From IMG/VR virus record IMGVR_UViG_3300027997_000003, positions 1 through 42,575 of that record: a stretch of DNA of 42,575 nucleotides; one strand, 5' to 3'. The notes beneath the pieces were generated by a model. The model ran no database searches. It worked only from the letters and a program-made list of their open reading frames with translations, and had not been told where the DNA came from. The position numbers were made by a program, and so were the translations under genes. Source of the DNA: a virus. Below, one piece after another: positions 32,571 through 40,127 of the stretch. Each line of letters begins with the position of its first letter. The stretch's first letter is position 1.

Positions 32571-35061
32571 ACTTTGTCCCCCTTCCCCACGGTCCCAGTT
32601 CTGCCTCGCCTTCCATCGGGACGTTGAGTTTGATTTTGAATGTGTCCATCAGCTTCGGACGCCTGATGATGTCGAGCACCTTCGGCACGCACTCATCGAT
32701 GTGCTCGTCCTTCACGATGATCAGCAGCGCGTCGTGGTGCTCACCTACCACCCTGAGCTTCGAGCGCTCAAAGGTCTGGTGACATTCAACCAGAGCCATC
32801 GCTTTGTAATCACCGATGAATCCCTGCACAGGACTGTTCACTGCCTGTCTCTCAGCTTCGGCACGCACGGTGCGATCTCTTACTTGGATGCCGGGAAGAC
32901 GTCGCAGTCGTCCGGTGAGGGTGCGTACATATCCATTCAATCGAGCGAGCTTCTTCACCTTGCGGTGCCACGCTTCGAGCTGTGCGTACAATGCGAAGTA
33001 AGCTGCGCGTGCCTGCTTTGCCTCAGCCATCGACGGCTCGAAGCCGTAATCTTTTTTGCATTGTTCGACATATTTTTTCTCACGCATGCCGTAGATGTAT
33101 CCAAAGTTCGTTGCCTTGGATCGATAGCGTCCGTCGTACCAGCGTGACTCGATGTCGATGCAGTCAGCAGGTCCTACTTCGAGCAGTGTCTCGATGCCTT
33201 GCGAGTAGTGAGTGACATGATCTGCACCGAGACGCTCGCACGTTGGCATCACCAGTTCAGAGAATTCGTTGGTGCCCACCTCCATCGTGTTCATGCAGGT
33301 ACGCCAGTGGATGTCGATGCCCTCATTGAAGCAACGCATCATCTCAGTATCATGCGAGAGGTGCGCTGCCGTGCGTAGCTCAGCCTGCGACACATCAGCA
33401 AAGAGGAACGTCCACCCCGGTAGTGCAGTGACGAGATTGCGAATGGTTCCATCGCGAGGTATCGGATGCAGTGGTGAGCTGTAGCGTCCGGTAACGGTCC
33501 CGTGTAATTTGTAATCGAAATAGTAGGTGTTGCCGATCCGATATTTTTCCCAACCCACGACATAGGTGTTGTAAAGTTTTGCGGTCGTGCGGTACTCCAA
33601 CAGTTTGTCCACCACCTCGTTCCCGATCAGGTGGTAGAGCGCGGCCTCAGATGTGCTCTTCTGCTTTTTCGCCGTGAAAATTTTGCAGGGTAGTCCGAGA
33701 TCCTCATATAGGACGTCACCCACCTGCTTCGGAGCGTCCCAGTTAATCTCGTAGCCGATCAGCTCGTTCAGCTCACGGTTGAGCGTGATCTTCTTCGACA
33801 GCAGCTTGAGCCCCTCCTCCTTGCGTGCGACTGGATCGATGGTGAGCCCCTCCAGCTCGATGTCCTCCATCGCTCGCGCTCCAGGCATCGTGAGTCGCCA
33901 GAAGAGACGATGTAGCTCAGGGTGCTGCTCCAGCATGCCCTCAAGGATGTGACCCAACCTGAGCGTGTACGCGCCGTCCTTGGCGCAATACTCGTAGTTC
34001 AGCGTGGGCTTCTCCGACCTGCCGTTTTTGATCGCCAGATCGACGTCGTACTCGGGCTCGTCATCGAGGTGAGCACGCACCATGCTGGTGAGGTCGTGGT
34101 TCAGATTCTCGTCAAGCAAATGGTGTGCCAGCATGGTGTCGAAGCTCAACCGGAAGCTCCCACCGAACTGTATACGCATCCACTTGTTGTCGAATTTTCC
34201 GTTCTGCCCGTAGGTGCGCTTGCGATCTCGACGTGCGATGAAAAACAGCAGCTGCATCAGCCTCTTGAGTGCGTTACCGTGCGCAAAAGGACTGTGGGAA
34301 AAGCGTTGATAATCAGGGTGCATGTGACCGGGTATGACCCACGTCCGTTCTTCGAGAGCTATCGCGATGGCTGTGATGTACCCGTTCGGGTCGAATGGGA
34401 AGAGGCCGGAAGTTTCACAGTCGAAGGCGAACTCGGGAGCCTCCTCGAATTCACGGATAAACTGGTCGAGGTTGCCCTTGCGAACGACGTTCCAATTCAC
34501 TGTGTCAGTGCGGAGCCCACCTTCAAGTAGTCGAGCGAGGCGAGCGATGTCATCCTTGAAGCCGGGGAGCTTCGATGGATCTCGGAGGCAGTAGGCTGGA
34601 TGGAAAACTGGGAAGCCGGTGTAGCTCACCTTTTCGTTCTCGATGATCTCACCGTGGAACTGGTTGATTTTTGCCTTGCCACGGAAGAGCGTCTTCGTTG
34701 CAGGCACACCTGCGGTGACGACAACCTGTGGACAAAGTGTGGATAACTCTTCTTCGAGATACGGTTTGCACGCTTTGATCTCTGCAGCCGTTGGCGTGCG
34801 GTTGTTTGGTGGGCGACACTTGACGAGGTTGGTGATGTAGGTCTTGTGGATAAGTCCGTGGCGATTCAGCTCAGTGCGTAAAATCTGACCACTGTCACCA
34901 ATGAATGGCACACCACGACGATCCTCGTTTGCTCCCGGTGCCTCACCAATGACCACCACTTGCACGTCATCGGACGACTGTGGACCGTCACCTCGCATGC
35001 ACACAGTAGATGCGTTCGCGTGTAAGGGGCAAAGCGTGCAGCTGGGGTTTATGCTCGTCAC
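32557..35061 (-). CDS. fusion: family 4 uracil-DNA glycosylase + 3'-5' exonuclease + family A DNA polymerase, 834 aa
   Basis: Residues 1-190 are a family 4 UDG: CTLCPL at 8-13, GEAPGANEDRRGVPFIGD, KCRPPNNR and IKACKP (the four Cys of a 4Fe-4S site), and HPAYCLR. Residues about 205-370 are a DnaQ-like exonuclease: FDCETSGL, NGKFDNKW and YCAKDGAY hold the acidic set. The rest is PolA: motif A DVSQAELR, motif B RSKATNFGYIYG (Phe at the E. coli 762 position) and motif C HHDALL (Ala where Glu is usual). It starts at GTG 35061; the cluster cysteines need this start. It is likely the replicative polymerase with uracil scanning in cis. Confidence 0.9.
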   Translation of the reverse strand: MTSINPSCTLCPLHANASTVCMRGDGPQSSDDVQVVVIGEAPGANEDRRGVPFIGDSGQILRTELNRHGLIHKTYITNLVKCRPPNNRTPTAAEIKACKPYLEEELSTLCPQVVVTAGVPATKTLFRGKAKINQFHGEIIENEKVSYTGFPVFHPAYCLRDPSKLPGFKDDIARLARLLEGGLRTDTVNWNVVRKGNLDQFIREFEEAPEFAFDCETSGLFPFDPNGYITAIAIALEERTWVIPGHMHPDYQRFSHSPFAHGNALKRLMQLLFFIARRDRKRTYGQNGKFDNKWMRIQFGGSFRLSFDTMLAHHLLDENLNHDLTSMVRAHLDDEPEYDVDLAIKNGRSEKPTLNYEYCAKDGAYTLRLGHILEGMLEQHPELHRLFWRLTMPGARAMEDIELEGLTIDPVARKEEGLKLLSKKITLNRELNELIGYEINWDAPKQVGDVLYEDLGLPCKIFTAKKQKSTSEAALYHLIGNEVVDKLLEYRTTAKLYNTYVVGWEKYRIGNTYYFDYKLHGTVTGRYSSPLHPIPRDGTIRNLVTALPGWTFLFADVSQAELRTAAHLSHDTEMMRCFNEGIDIHWRTCMNTMEVGTNEFSELVMPTCERLGADHVTHYSQGIETLLEVGPADCIDIESRWYDGRYRSKATNFGYIYGMREKKYVEQCKKDYGFEPSMAEAKQARAAYFALYAQLEAWHRKVKKLARLNGYVRTLTGRLRRLPGIQVRDRTVRAEAERQAVNSPVQGFIGDYKAMALVECHQTFERSKLRVVGEHHDALLIIVKDEHIDECVPKVLDIIRRPKLMDTFKIKLNVPMEGEAELGPWGRGTKYANG

Positions 35062-35156
35062 TGAGCTTTCTTCTTCACAGTGTCCTGTTCTCAGGCTAGG
35101 ATGGATCTCCTAGCTGGATAGATCACTCGGTTCCCGATCCCATCCTAACGGACGAG
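35062..35156. promoter_or_regulatory. divergent intergenic region with nested dyads
   Basis: Between the leftward polymerase fusion and the rightward primase-helicase. GCTAGGA (35095-35101) and TCCTAGC (35108-35114) form an exact 7-bp inverted repeat. TAGGATGG (35097-35104) and CCATCCTA (35140-35147) form an exact 8-bp one, extending to 11 bp with a one-base bulge (TAGGATGGATC against GATCCCATCCTA). The two share arms, so they are alternative structures. A divergent operator or a replication origin component is possible. No clear -35/-10 pair was found. Confidence 0.45.
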
Positions 35157-37259
35157 ATGGCAAATAATAAAACAGGTTTCAACCCGATACAAACAGCAGA
35201 AGACTGGCGGGAACGCGACGTCTATTGCGTTCCTCTTCGACCTCATTCCAAGCGTCCCAAAAACACCGACTGGACTAAGTTACGGCTCGATGGTGCGAAG
35301 CTCAGGAAAGCCTTCAAAGTAGGTGACAACATCGGTGCATTGTGGGGCGAGCCATCCAAGCATGCAACCGATCTCGACCTCGATCTCGAAGAAGCTTGCC
35401 TCGTTGCTCCGCACATCCTGCCATCGTCATTCATCTACGGTCGTCGCGATAAACCGTGCTCGCATTACGTGTACCGATGTCCAGGCGCAGAAACGAAGAA
35501 ATGGCAGATCGGTAGAGGCAGTGACATTGGCACTGTGGTGGAAATTAGATCCACGGGAGCGCAGAGCGTGTTGCCTCCATCGATCCATCCCGATGGTGAT
35601 CGCTACCACATCGAGAACGACGTCGAGTTCTTCGACATCAGCAAAGGAGAGCTGGAACGCTACGGTGACGAAATCGCAATCGCAGCCATTTTTACACTGT
35701 TTTATCCACAGTCAGGTTCGCGACACGATTACGTGCACGCCTGCACTGGCACGCTATGTCATGCAGAGTGGAGTGAAGACAAGACCCGGCGAGTGATGGC
35801 TGCAGTACTCAGTGTGGTGCAGCTTCAAGAGGACGAGCTGAAGGATCGATTGGGTAGTGTGGTGAACACCATCGAGCACTACAAGATCGGTGATCGCGTG
35901 CAAGGTTTCCGTACACTTGAAACGTGGATGGAGATGCCGGTCATCACGCAGTTGCGTCGATGGTGCACGAGCGGCTCGAAGATAGATCGCTTATTGATTC
36001 CACCACCGATCACGTTGCGTGCTGCATCGGAAAAAGATTTCGATGAGTCGTGGCTCAAAGTCGATGGACTCGTTGGTCAAGTCACAGCGTGGGCAGGTAA
36101 GAGTTCGTATGTTCAACAGCCCATGTTCGATCTGTCAGTAGGTATCATGTGCACCGCACTCGCGAGTTGCAACAACTATCTTGTCGATGGATGGGACACA
36201 CCACTGCAGCCTTACCTGATGATCACTGCACCGACAGGTGACGGGAAGAATGCAGTGCTCAGTGCAGTGCAAAGATTTGCACATGAGATTGACTTAGGCG
36301 ATTACGTTTATCGTGGGTTTCAAAGTTACTACGCAATGCTCGATGAGCTAGCGGAGTCACCAAACATGGCATGCTGGTTGTGGGATGAAGCAGCACGGCA
36401 TATGGCAAATGCAAAACATGCGAGCAGCGTGGATTTCCAAACGCTAAGCCATGTGATCTCACTTTATGGACAGGCAAATGTGTGGGTCCCTGGTACACCC
36501 GGTCGCAAGCAAACGATCCCGCCGCTCGAACATCCTTTCCTCACCGTCCTCGCAACAGCACAACCCGACCAGCTCATGGAAGCACTGACGAGCGCAGCTG
36601 AAGAGACTGGATTCACTAATCGTTTCATTCTGATTGATTCCGGCGAGACATTCCCTCCGCGCAATCGCAAGCGAGCGAAGACGTTTCCCTCTGCAATCAA
36701 AAAGCACGCTCGCCTGATACGTGACCATGAACCTATGGAAGGCGAGTTCACTCTCATCAAGTGGGCAGACACCAAGACGTGGGCGATGTTCGATGAGTTC
36801 GAGGAGATGTCCCGACGTCGAACGCATCGAGGTGAGAAGGCATGGGCGCGTGCCAATCAGAATGCACTGATCCTCGCAGGCATCGCAGCTGTTGGTATCG
36901 ATCCTGCCAGACCAGAGATCACACAAAAGATCGCACGTTGGGCACTGGAGCTTGTAACGTGGAGCACCGACCGATGGGCTGATAAGATTCGTTTGGTTGG
37001 TGGCGATACGATCAACGAGAAGGAATCATTCCACGTCGAGGAACGCATCAGGCATGCGCTCAAGTATCAGAAGAGCGCACAGTCGAAGGCACATCGAGAT
37101 CTGATTCAGAAAGGCTTCATGCCTCATTCAGTGCTGCTACGTTTGTGTCGCAAGGTGCAACGTCAACGCCTGGAGCAGATCCTCGATGACTTGCACGATT
37201 CTGAAATCATCGGATCGAGCGAGGATGAGAATGGGACTATCTACTATTTCGCTAAGTGA
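35157..37259 (+). CDS. primase-polymerase / superfamily 3-like helicase, 700 aa
   Basis: The N-terminal 200 residues are a bifunctional prim-pol domain: GDNIGALWGEPSKHATDLDLD supplies the catalytic Asp residues (72, 74, 76), CSHYVYR the following basic strand, and EIRSTGAQSVLPPS the typical loop. The middle is helical. Residues about 350-560 are a P-loop helicase domain of the DUF3987/D5-like kind: APTGDGKN as Walker A (Asn in place of Ser/Thr), CWLWDEA as Walker B, then ATAQPDQLMEAL. A winged-helix-like end follows. It would prime and unwind for the polymerase encoded divergently. Confidence 0.85.
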   Translation: MANNKTGFNPIQTAEDWRERDVYCVPLRPHSKRPKNTDWTKLRLDGAKLRKAFKVGDNIGALWGEPSKHATDLDLDLEEACLVAPHILPSSFIYGRRDKPCSHYVYRCPGAETKKWQIGRGSDIGTVVEIRSTGAQSVLPPSIHPDGDRYHIENDVEFFDISKGELERYGDEIAIAAIFTLFYPQSGSRHDYVHACTGTLCHAEWSEDKTRRVMAAVLSVVQLQEDELKDRLGSVVNTIEHYKIGDRVQGFRTLETWMEMPVITQLRRWCTSGSKIDRLLIPPPITLRAASEKDFDESWLKVDGLVGQVTAWAGKSSYVQQPMFDLSVGIMCTALASCNNYLVDGWDTPLQPYLMITAPTGDGKNAVLSAVQRFAHEIDLGDYVYRGFQSYYAMLDELAESPNMACWLWDEAARHMANAKHASSVDFQTLSHVISLYGQANVWVPGTPGRKQTIPPLEHPFLTVLATAQPDQLMEALTSAAEETGFTNRFILIDSGETFPPRNRKRAKTFPSAIKKHARLIRDHEPMEGEFTLIKWADTKTWAMFDEFEEMSRRRTHRGEKAWARANQNALILAGIAAVGIDPARPEITQKIARWALELVTWSTDRWADKIRLVGGDTINEKESFHVEERIRHALKYQKSAQSKAHRDLIQKGFMPHSVLLRLCRKVQRQRLEQILDDLHDSEIIGSSEDENGTIYYFAK

Positions 37260-37464
37260 CAGGGAGCGGCTCGATCCACACTGAGGTGAGCCCCACCATA
37301 TCTGCCGATGACGGGTGCGAGTAGTAATCGTCGTCAGCATCGTGGGGTTTCGTGAGACGCTCTACGTGCTGCTGTGCATGCTCCTCAAGAGCGTGTGCCT
37401 TAATGATGACAGGTGCACCGTCCCTAGCAAAACGTCCCATCACGAGGTATACACGGTCTGTCAT
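37252..37464 (-). CDS. small phage protein, 70 aa
   Basis: A 70-residue strand-helix-strand protein (VYLVMGRFARDGAPVII, ALEEHAQQHVERL, GLTSVWIEPL). Its 3' end overlaps the primase-helicase 3' end by 8 nt (convergent). It overlaps the next gene upstream by 4 nt (ATGA). No family recognised. It is the last gene of the leftward cluster that starts at 38975. Confidence 0.55.
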   Translation of the reverse strand: MTDRVYLVMGRFARDGAPVIIKAHALEEHAQQHVERLTKPHDADDDYYSHPSSADMVGLTSVWIEPLPVT

Positions 37465-37919
37465 AGCTTACCCTCCTTGCGCAATCTGCCAGCGATTTTG
37501 TTAGCCCACTCCTGAGCGCACGCCTGACTGTGAAAGAGACCCCGTCGATCAGGACCGTAGCGTCCCATCCAGATACGGACGGTCACGTCGTAGTGGGACC
37601 GATCCGGTTCCTTAGCCTGACTCTTTATCAGGTCTCGACGGAATTTACCTATGCGAGTCGTATCAGGGGGCTCATTGCTACCGGGTGCGAGCTTGAGACG
37701 CGCCTCTTCCATCTGCTCTAGACGTTCGTCGTATCGCTTGCTCGACTGACGCTGACGCTGACACACAGTCCTGTAGGCATCCATCATCTGGTAGTCGCGC
37801 CCTTTCAGCTGCTCACGGATGCATACATCGACATCTCTGTCGAAGGGCACCCTCACGGTGTTGACATCCTTGCCGAGAGGCTTGCCGCAGTTGACGCAGC
37901 CCGGTCGTTCTGTGTTCAT
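37461..37919 (-). CDS. zinc-binding phage protein, 152 aa
   Basis: CVNCGKPLGKD near the N-terminus and FHSQACAQEW near the C-terminus are spaced like a split zinc knuckle of treble-clef type, joined by a long helical hairpin with many Arg and Glu (KRYDERLEQMEEARLKL). The stop and start are overlapped on both sides. Possibly nucleic-acid or protein binding; no defined family. Confidence 0.55.
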   Translation of the reverse strand: MNTERPGCVNCGKPLGKDVNTVRVPFDRDVDVCIREQLKGRDYQMMDAYRTVCQRQRQSSKRYDERLEQMEEARLKLAPGSNEPPDTTRIGKFRRDLIKSQAKEPDRSHYDVTVRIWMGRYGPDRRGLFHSQACAQEWANKIAGRLRKEGKL

Positions 37920-38128
37920 GGATTCCAGATCCTTGACTCACAGCTTTTCTCTATCACCTCACGCACCTCACTGCGCTCGTTGGTGAAGTACACCCTGCTG
38001 TAGACTGTGGTGTCATTCATGTTGAGCAACCTCTGACAAGTCGCCTCATCCGGGGTCAAGATGGTGACGTGCTGCTCGATGGCATTGTCACCTGCGGTCA
38101 AAATCAAAGCCAAAAACCATACTTTCAT
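37916..38128 (-). CDS. small secreted or membrane-anchored protein, 70 aa
   Basis: Start ATG 38128 has a strong GAGGAG site; the longer frame upstream has none. The N-terminus MKVWFLALILTAGDNA is signal-peptide or anchor-like. The mature part has two cysteines (ATCQRLL and KSCESRIW) that could form a disulfide outside the cytoplasm. Overlaps its neighbours. An envelope-acting early protein (for example superinfection exclusion) is conceivable, but unsupported by similarity. Confidence 0.55.
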   Translation of the reverse strand: MKVWFLALILTAGDNAIEQHVTILTPDEATCQRLLNMNDTTVYSRVYFTNERSEVREVIEKSCESRIWNP

Positions 38129-38132
38129 AGCG

Positions 38133-38345
38133 TTACTCCTCTCGTGATTTATAGAGTGCCTCAACAGCGTCGAGGACTTTGTGCATTGCTTCACGCTCTG
38201 TCTGATCCTGTTCGCCATCCGCGTATTCGCGCAGGATGCTCAGAGCCTCTTGAACGTCTTTGTCCGAATAGATACCGACGCGGACCAGCACCTCCGACAT
38301 GGGGTGCACGATGCCTGCGACGTCATAGTTGAACCGAGCGCTCAT
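38133..38345 (-). CDS. small phage protein, 70 aa
   Basis: It has a short N-terminal strand and then helices (KDVQEALSILREYADGEQDQ, REAMHKVLDAVEALYK). ATG 38345 on an ATGA junction is favoured over the GTG at 38348. No family recognised. Confidence 0.55.
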   Translation of the reverse strand: MSARFNYDVAGIVHPMSEVLVRVGIYSDKDVQEALSILREYADGEQDQTEREAMHKVLDAVEALYKSREE

Positions 38346-38551
38346 CACACATCCTCTTCTTTGTGCTTGTTGGTGTGGTAGATCTTGTCGTTCTCATCGA
38401 CAACGCGCCACCAGTTGACTGCGGTCCAGCGCATGAAGAGATCTCTGGCGGCAGCGAGCGCTTCCTCAGCGGTGTCGTGACGGATGGCGTTGCATGCCCA
38501 TGAGTCTGGCGGATCGCCTGCGGTGTTGACCTCGACGCGATACTCACTCAT
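38345..38551 (-). CDS. small phage protein, 68 aa
   Basis: Start ATG 38551 overlaps the stop of the gene upstream. Strand (YRVEVNTAG), helix (AEEALAAARDLFMRW), strand (WWRVVDENDKIYHT). Three Trp residues are in the helix-strand junction. Function unknown. Confidence 0.55.
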   Translation of the reverse strand: MSEYRVEVNTAGDPPDSWACNAIRHDTAEEALAAARDLFMRWTAVNWWRVVDENDKIYHTNKHKEEDV

Positions 38552-38853
38552 AGCTGAAGCCTCAATCCGCAACGCGAGCATGCAGGGAAATCTTCCCCGA
38601 ACTCATCCTTGCGCATCTTGTAGGTGGAGAAAGGTTGACCGCAATCGCAGGAGGATTGGTGCTTCTGATACTGAGGGATCACTGATAGGGGACCATCTGG
38701 GTCCTTCTTGGTGACTGCGACCGTAGCTGCGAGAACGAACACGCGCTTGAACTGCTCCCACGTTAGCGTGAGACCGCCGGTCTTTTCGAGCTTGTCGAAC
38801 ATCGCTTTCCTGAAGCGCATCCACTCGTCCTGGGTCATGTTCATGCCGTTCAT
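38548..38853 (-). CDS. small zinc-ribbon phage protein, 101 aa
   Basis: The C-terminal half holds CDCGQPF and, 25 residues on, CSRCGLRLQL, a CxC...CxxC zinc ribbon. The N-terminal half is helical (QDEWMRFRKAMFDKLEK). AAGGAG lies 8 nt before ATG 38853, which overlaps the stop of the 41-aa gene upstream. It may bind nucleic acid. Confidence 0.6.
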   Translation of the reverse strand: MNGMNMTQDEWMRFRKAMFDKLEKTGGLTLTWEQFKRVFVLAATVAVTKKDPDGPLSVIPQYQKHQSSCDCGQPFSTYKMRKDEFGEDFPACSRCGLRLQL

Positions 38854-38975
38854 CCTAGCTGCTCCTTGATTGCTGCTTTACCGGCGCGACGTTCCTTACA
38901 ACGTGCACGACGACGATTCTTGTGATTCTCACCACGAGACAGGCTTACCTTATATGCCTCTGCGCCGTACTTCAT
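38850..38975 (-). CDS. very small basic phage protein, 41 aa
   Basis: ATG 38975 has GGAG 7 nt upstream; the TGA (38852-38850) overlaps the next ATG (ATGA). The product begins MKYGAEAYKVSLSRG and continues with a strongly basic stretch (HKNRRRARCKERRAG). The good ribosome binding site, the coupling to the next gene and the upstream promoter at 39098-39125 support a real gene. It is the first gene of the leftward small-gene operon. Confidence 0.7.
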   Translation of the reverse strand: MKYGAEAYKVSLSRGENHKNRRRARCKERRAGKAAIKEQLG

Positions 38976-39097
38976 TCAATCGCTCCGTTGCCAATAAGAT
39001 CCGGGGGACACCACCACCATGCATGGTTGTCGAGGCATCCCCCTCGCAGCGCCGGATTTTTATTCCCCCTTCTAGGGTTTCGCCGCTACTGAAACGA
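38976..39097 (-). promoter_or_regulatory. structured 5' leader of the leftward small-gene operon
   Basis: Transcripts from the promoter at 39098-39125 would carry about 115 nt of leader. It can fold in two exclusive ways. In one, CGAGG and CCTCG (39042-39046 with 39031-39035) close a hexaloop GGGATG. In the other, GGGGG (39043-39039) pairs with CCCCC (39007-39003) and is extended by ATCC with GGAT. A 12-bp palindrome ACCATGCATGGT (39016-39027) lies inside. The ribosome binding site reads ACGGAG. A GGA in a hexaloop plus one in the SD is the pattern CsrA binds. Confidence 0.5.
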
Positions 39098-39125
39098 ACC
39101 ATACTTGACGTCGCTCCTGTGTAAT
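39098..39125 (-). promoter_or_regulatory. leftward promoter of the CGGGAGCG class (P2)
   Basis: On the - strand: -35 ATTACA, a 16-nt spacer beginning CAGGAGCG, -10 TATGGT, followed by the shared start region. It drives the leftward genes from 38975 to 37252. Confidence 0.55.
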
Positions 39126-39180
39126 ATGAAGTAGATCACACTTTTGACCTTAAATCGAGTACCATTATGTGACTAAAGTC

Positions 39181-39208
39181 TCGACACGGGAGCGTCTTCT
39201 AGTATAAG
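39181..39208 (+). promoter_or_regulatory. rightward promoter of the CGGGAGCG class (P3)
   Basis: -35 TCGACA, a 16-nt spacer beginning CGGGAGCG, -10 TATAAG, followed by GGTTCGTTTCAGT. It drives the genes from 39243. The spacer also ends TTCTAG, close to the TCTCTAG of the element at 41522-41549. Confidence 0.6.
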
Positions 39209-39222
39209 GTTCGTTTCAGTGA

Positions 39223-39236
39223 TCGCAAAGGAGCGA
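39223..39236 (+). promoter_or_regulatory. hairpin presenting the ribosome binding site of the 39243 gene
   Basis: TCGC and GCGA close a hexaloop AAAGGA that contains most of the Shine-Dalgarno sequence, 6 nt before the ATG. The stem is only 4 bp. A GGA exposed in a hexaloop is the preferred CsrA target geometry. Confidence 0.45.
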
Positions 39237-39242
39237 AACAGA

Positions 39243-39545
39243 ATGGGAAAAGCACTGGACAATCTGAAGCCCCTCGCTGACGAGTACGGCGAGATCAAGG
39301 CCCAGCTAGCTGACCTGAAGAAGCGTCAGAACAACATCAAAGAGGTGTTCGAGCAGGCTGGCGTGAGCGAACTGGAAGGTCTGACCTTTCGTTGCGTGGT
39401 CTCCACTGTCGAGGAGAGCTACACCACCGACTACAAGACCATTTGCGAGAAGCTGAAGCCCTCGCGTCAGATGATCGCGGCGAACCAGAAGCTCACCAAG
39501 GGCTACGTTCGCATCAACGTGTACGGTCGCACGGGGGACGAGTGA
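39243..39545 (+). CDS. small early-type phage protein with coiled-coil start, 100 aa
   Basis: Residues 5-45 form a coiled coil (LADEYGEIKAQLADLKKRQN). A strand-helix-strand part follows (GLTFRCVVSTVEES, KTICEKLKPSRQMIAANQ, YVRINVYG). AAAGGAG precedes ATG 39243. It is the first gene of the rightward cluster. Proteins of this layout occur in many phage early regions; function not known. Confidence 0.65.
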   Translation: MGKALDNLKPLADEYGEIKAQLADLKKRQNNIKEVFEQAGVSELEGLTFRCVVSTVEESYTTDYKTICEKLKPSRQMIAANQKLTKGYVRINVYGRTGDE

Positions 39546-39793
39546 TGCAAATTGTACGAGGCACTCGTGGAAACGCACGTCATTGTGATCTGTTGATGAC
39601 GTCAGCTCAGACCATGCGGTTCAGCCAGGAGGACAGTCAGCTGGGTTTTGTCGAGACGATCTTTTCGAGCAGTCCCCGCGAGTTCCTCGAACTGGCACTT
39701 GCCATCATCGGCAAGCAACCCGCACTTGCGCTCGCTGAGAGCGATGAGATGAAAGCGATGGCTCGCATGATTCTCGCACTGGAGGATGACTGA
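39545..39793 (+). CDS. small early-type phage protein, 82 aa
   Basis: Starts on a TGATG overlap. A strand-rich beginning (MQIVRGTRGNARHCDLLM) and then helices (REFLELALAIIGKQPALALA). The long in-frame extension upstream overlaps the previous gene and is not used. No family recognised. Confidence 0.55.
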   Translation: MQIVRGTRGNARHCDLLMTSAQTMRFSQEDSQLGFVETIFSSSPREFLELALAIIGKQPALALAESDEMKAMARMILALEDD

Positions 39794-39794
39794 T

Positions 39795-40127
39795 ATGGCG
39801 AAGCAGCAGCATTTTTACAGCAGTTTGCAAGGACGTCGGATCACGCCGATACCTCTGCGAACTCAACCGAACTACCACATGCACGAGGATCTGCCGCAAG
39901 GCATCGTGTATCTCATCCACACTGTGTACGTCGATAGCGAAGGCACACCGACCATGGTGGGCGAGCGTGTCGATATCACAAACGCTTTCAGGGATGGCGA
40001 GTTGAACAAGGACGCGCCTGCGGCTGTTGGTGACAAGGGCACCATCGCTCAGGGATTCGATAGCGCACCGCAAAGCGCGACGATCCCGATCCACTTCCTG
40101 GGTGCGATCTGGGAGTTGCTGGCATGA
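39795..40127 (+). CDS. small early-type phage protein, 110 aa
   Basis: ATG 39795 is chosen over ATG 39786 because GGAGG lies 9 nt before the former and directly touches the latter. Beta-rich with QGIVYLIHTVYVDSEGT and a short C-terminal hydrophobic helix. It overlaps the next start (ATGA). Function unknown. Confidence 0.55.
   Translation: MAKQQHFYSSLQGRRITPIPLRTQPNYHMHEDLPQGIVYLIHTVYVDSEGTPTMVGERVDITNAFRDGELNKDAPAAVGDKGTIAQGFDSAPQSATIPIHFLGAIWELLA

Larger units (their letters stand above)
39088..39220. repeat. 13-bp inverted repeat flanking the divergent promoters
   Basis: ACTGAAACGAACC (39088-39100) and GGTTCGTTTCAGT (39208-39220) are exact inverted copies. Each overlaps the -10 and the first transcribed bases of its own outward-facing promoter. 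The two promoters therefore share spacer octamer and start region, in mirror image around 39154. Confidence 0.75.

Noticed and set aside
35551-35563. Another ACGGGAGCG string, inside the primase-helicase gene
   Set aside because: No -35-like or -10-like box at the 16-nt spacing; it is explained by the codons of the prim-pol domain.
38996-39065. Rho-independent terminator on the + strand (ATCC/GGAT stem followed by TTTTTATT)
   Set aside because: No + strand gene ends nearby. The same sequence is better explained as the structured leader of the leftward operon.
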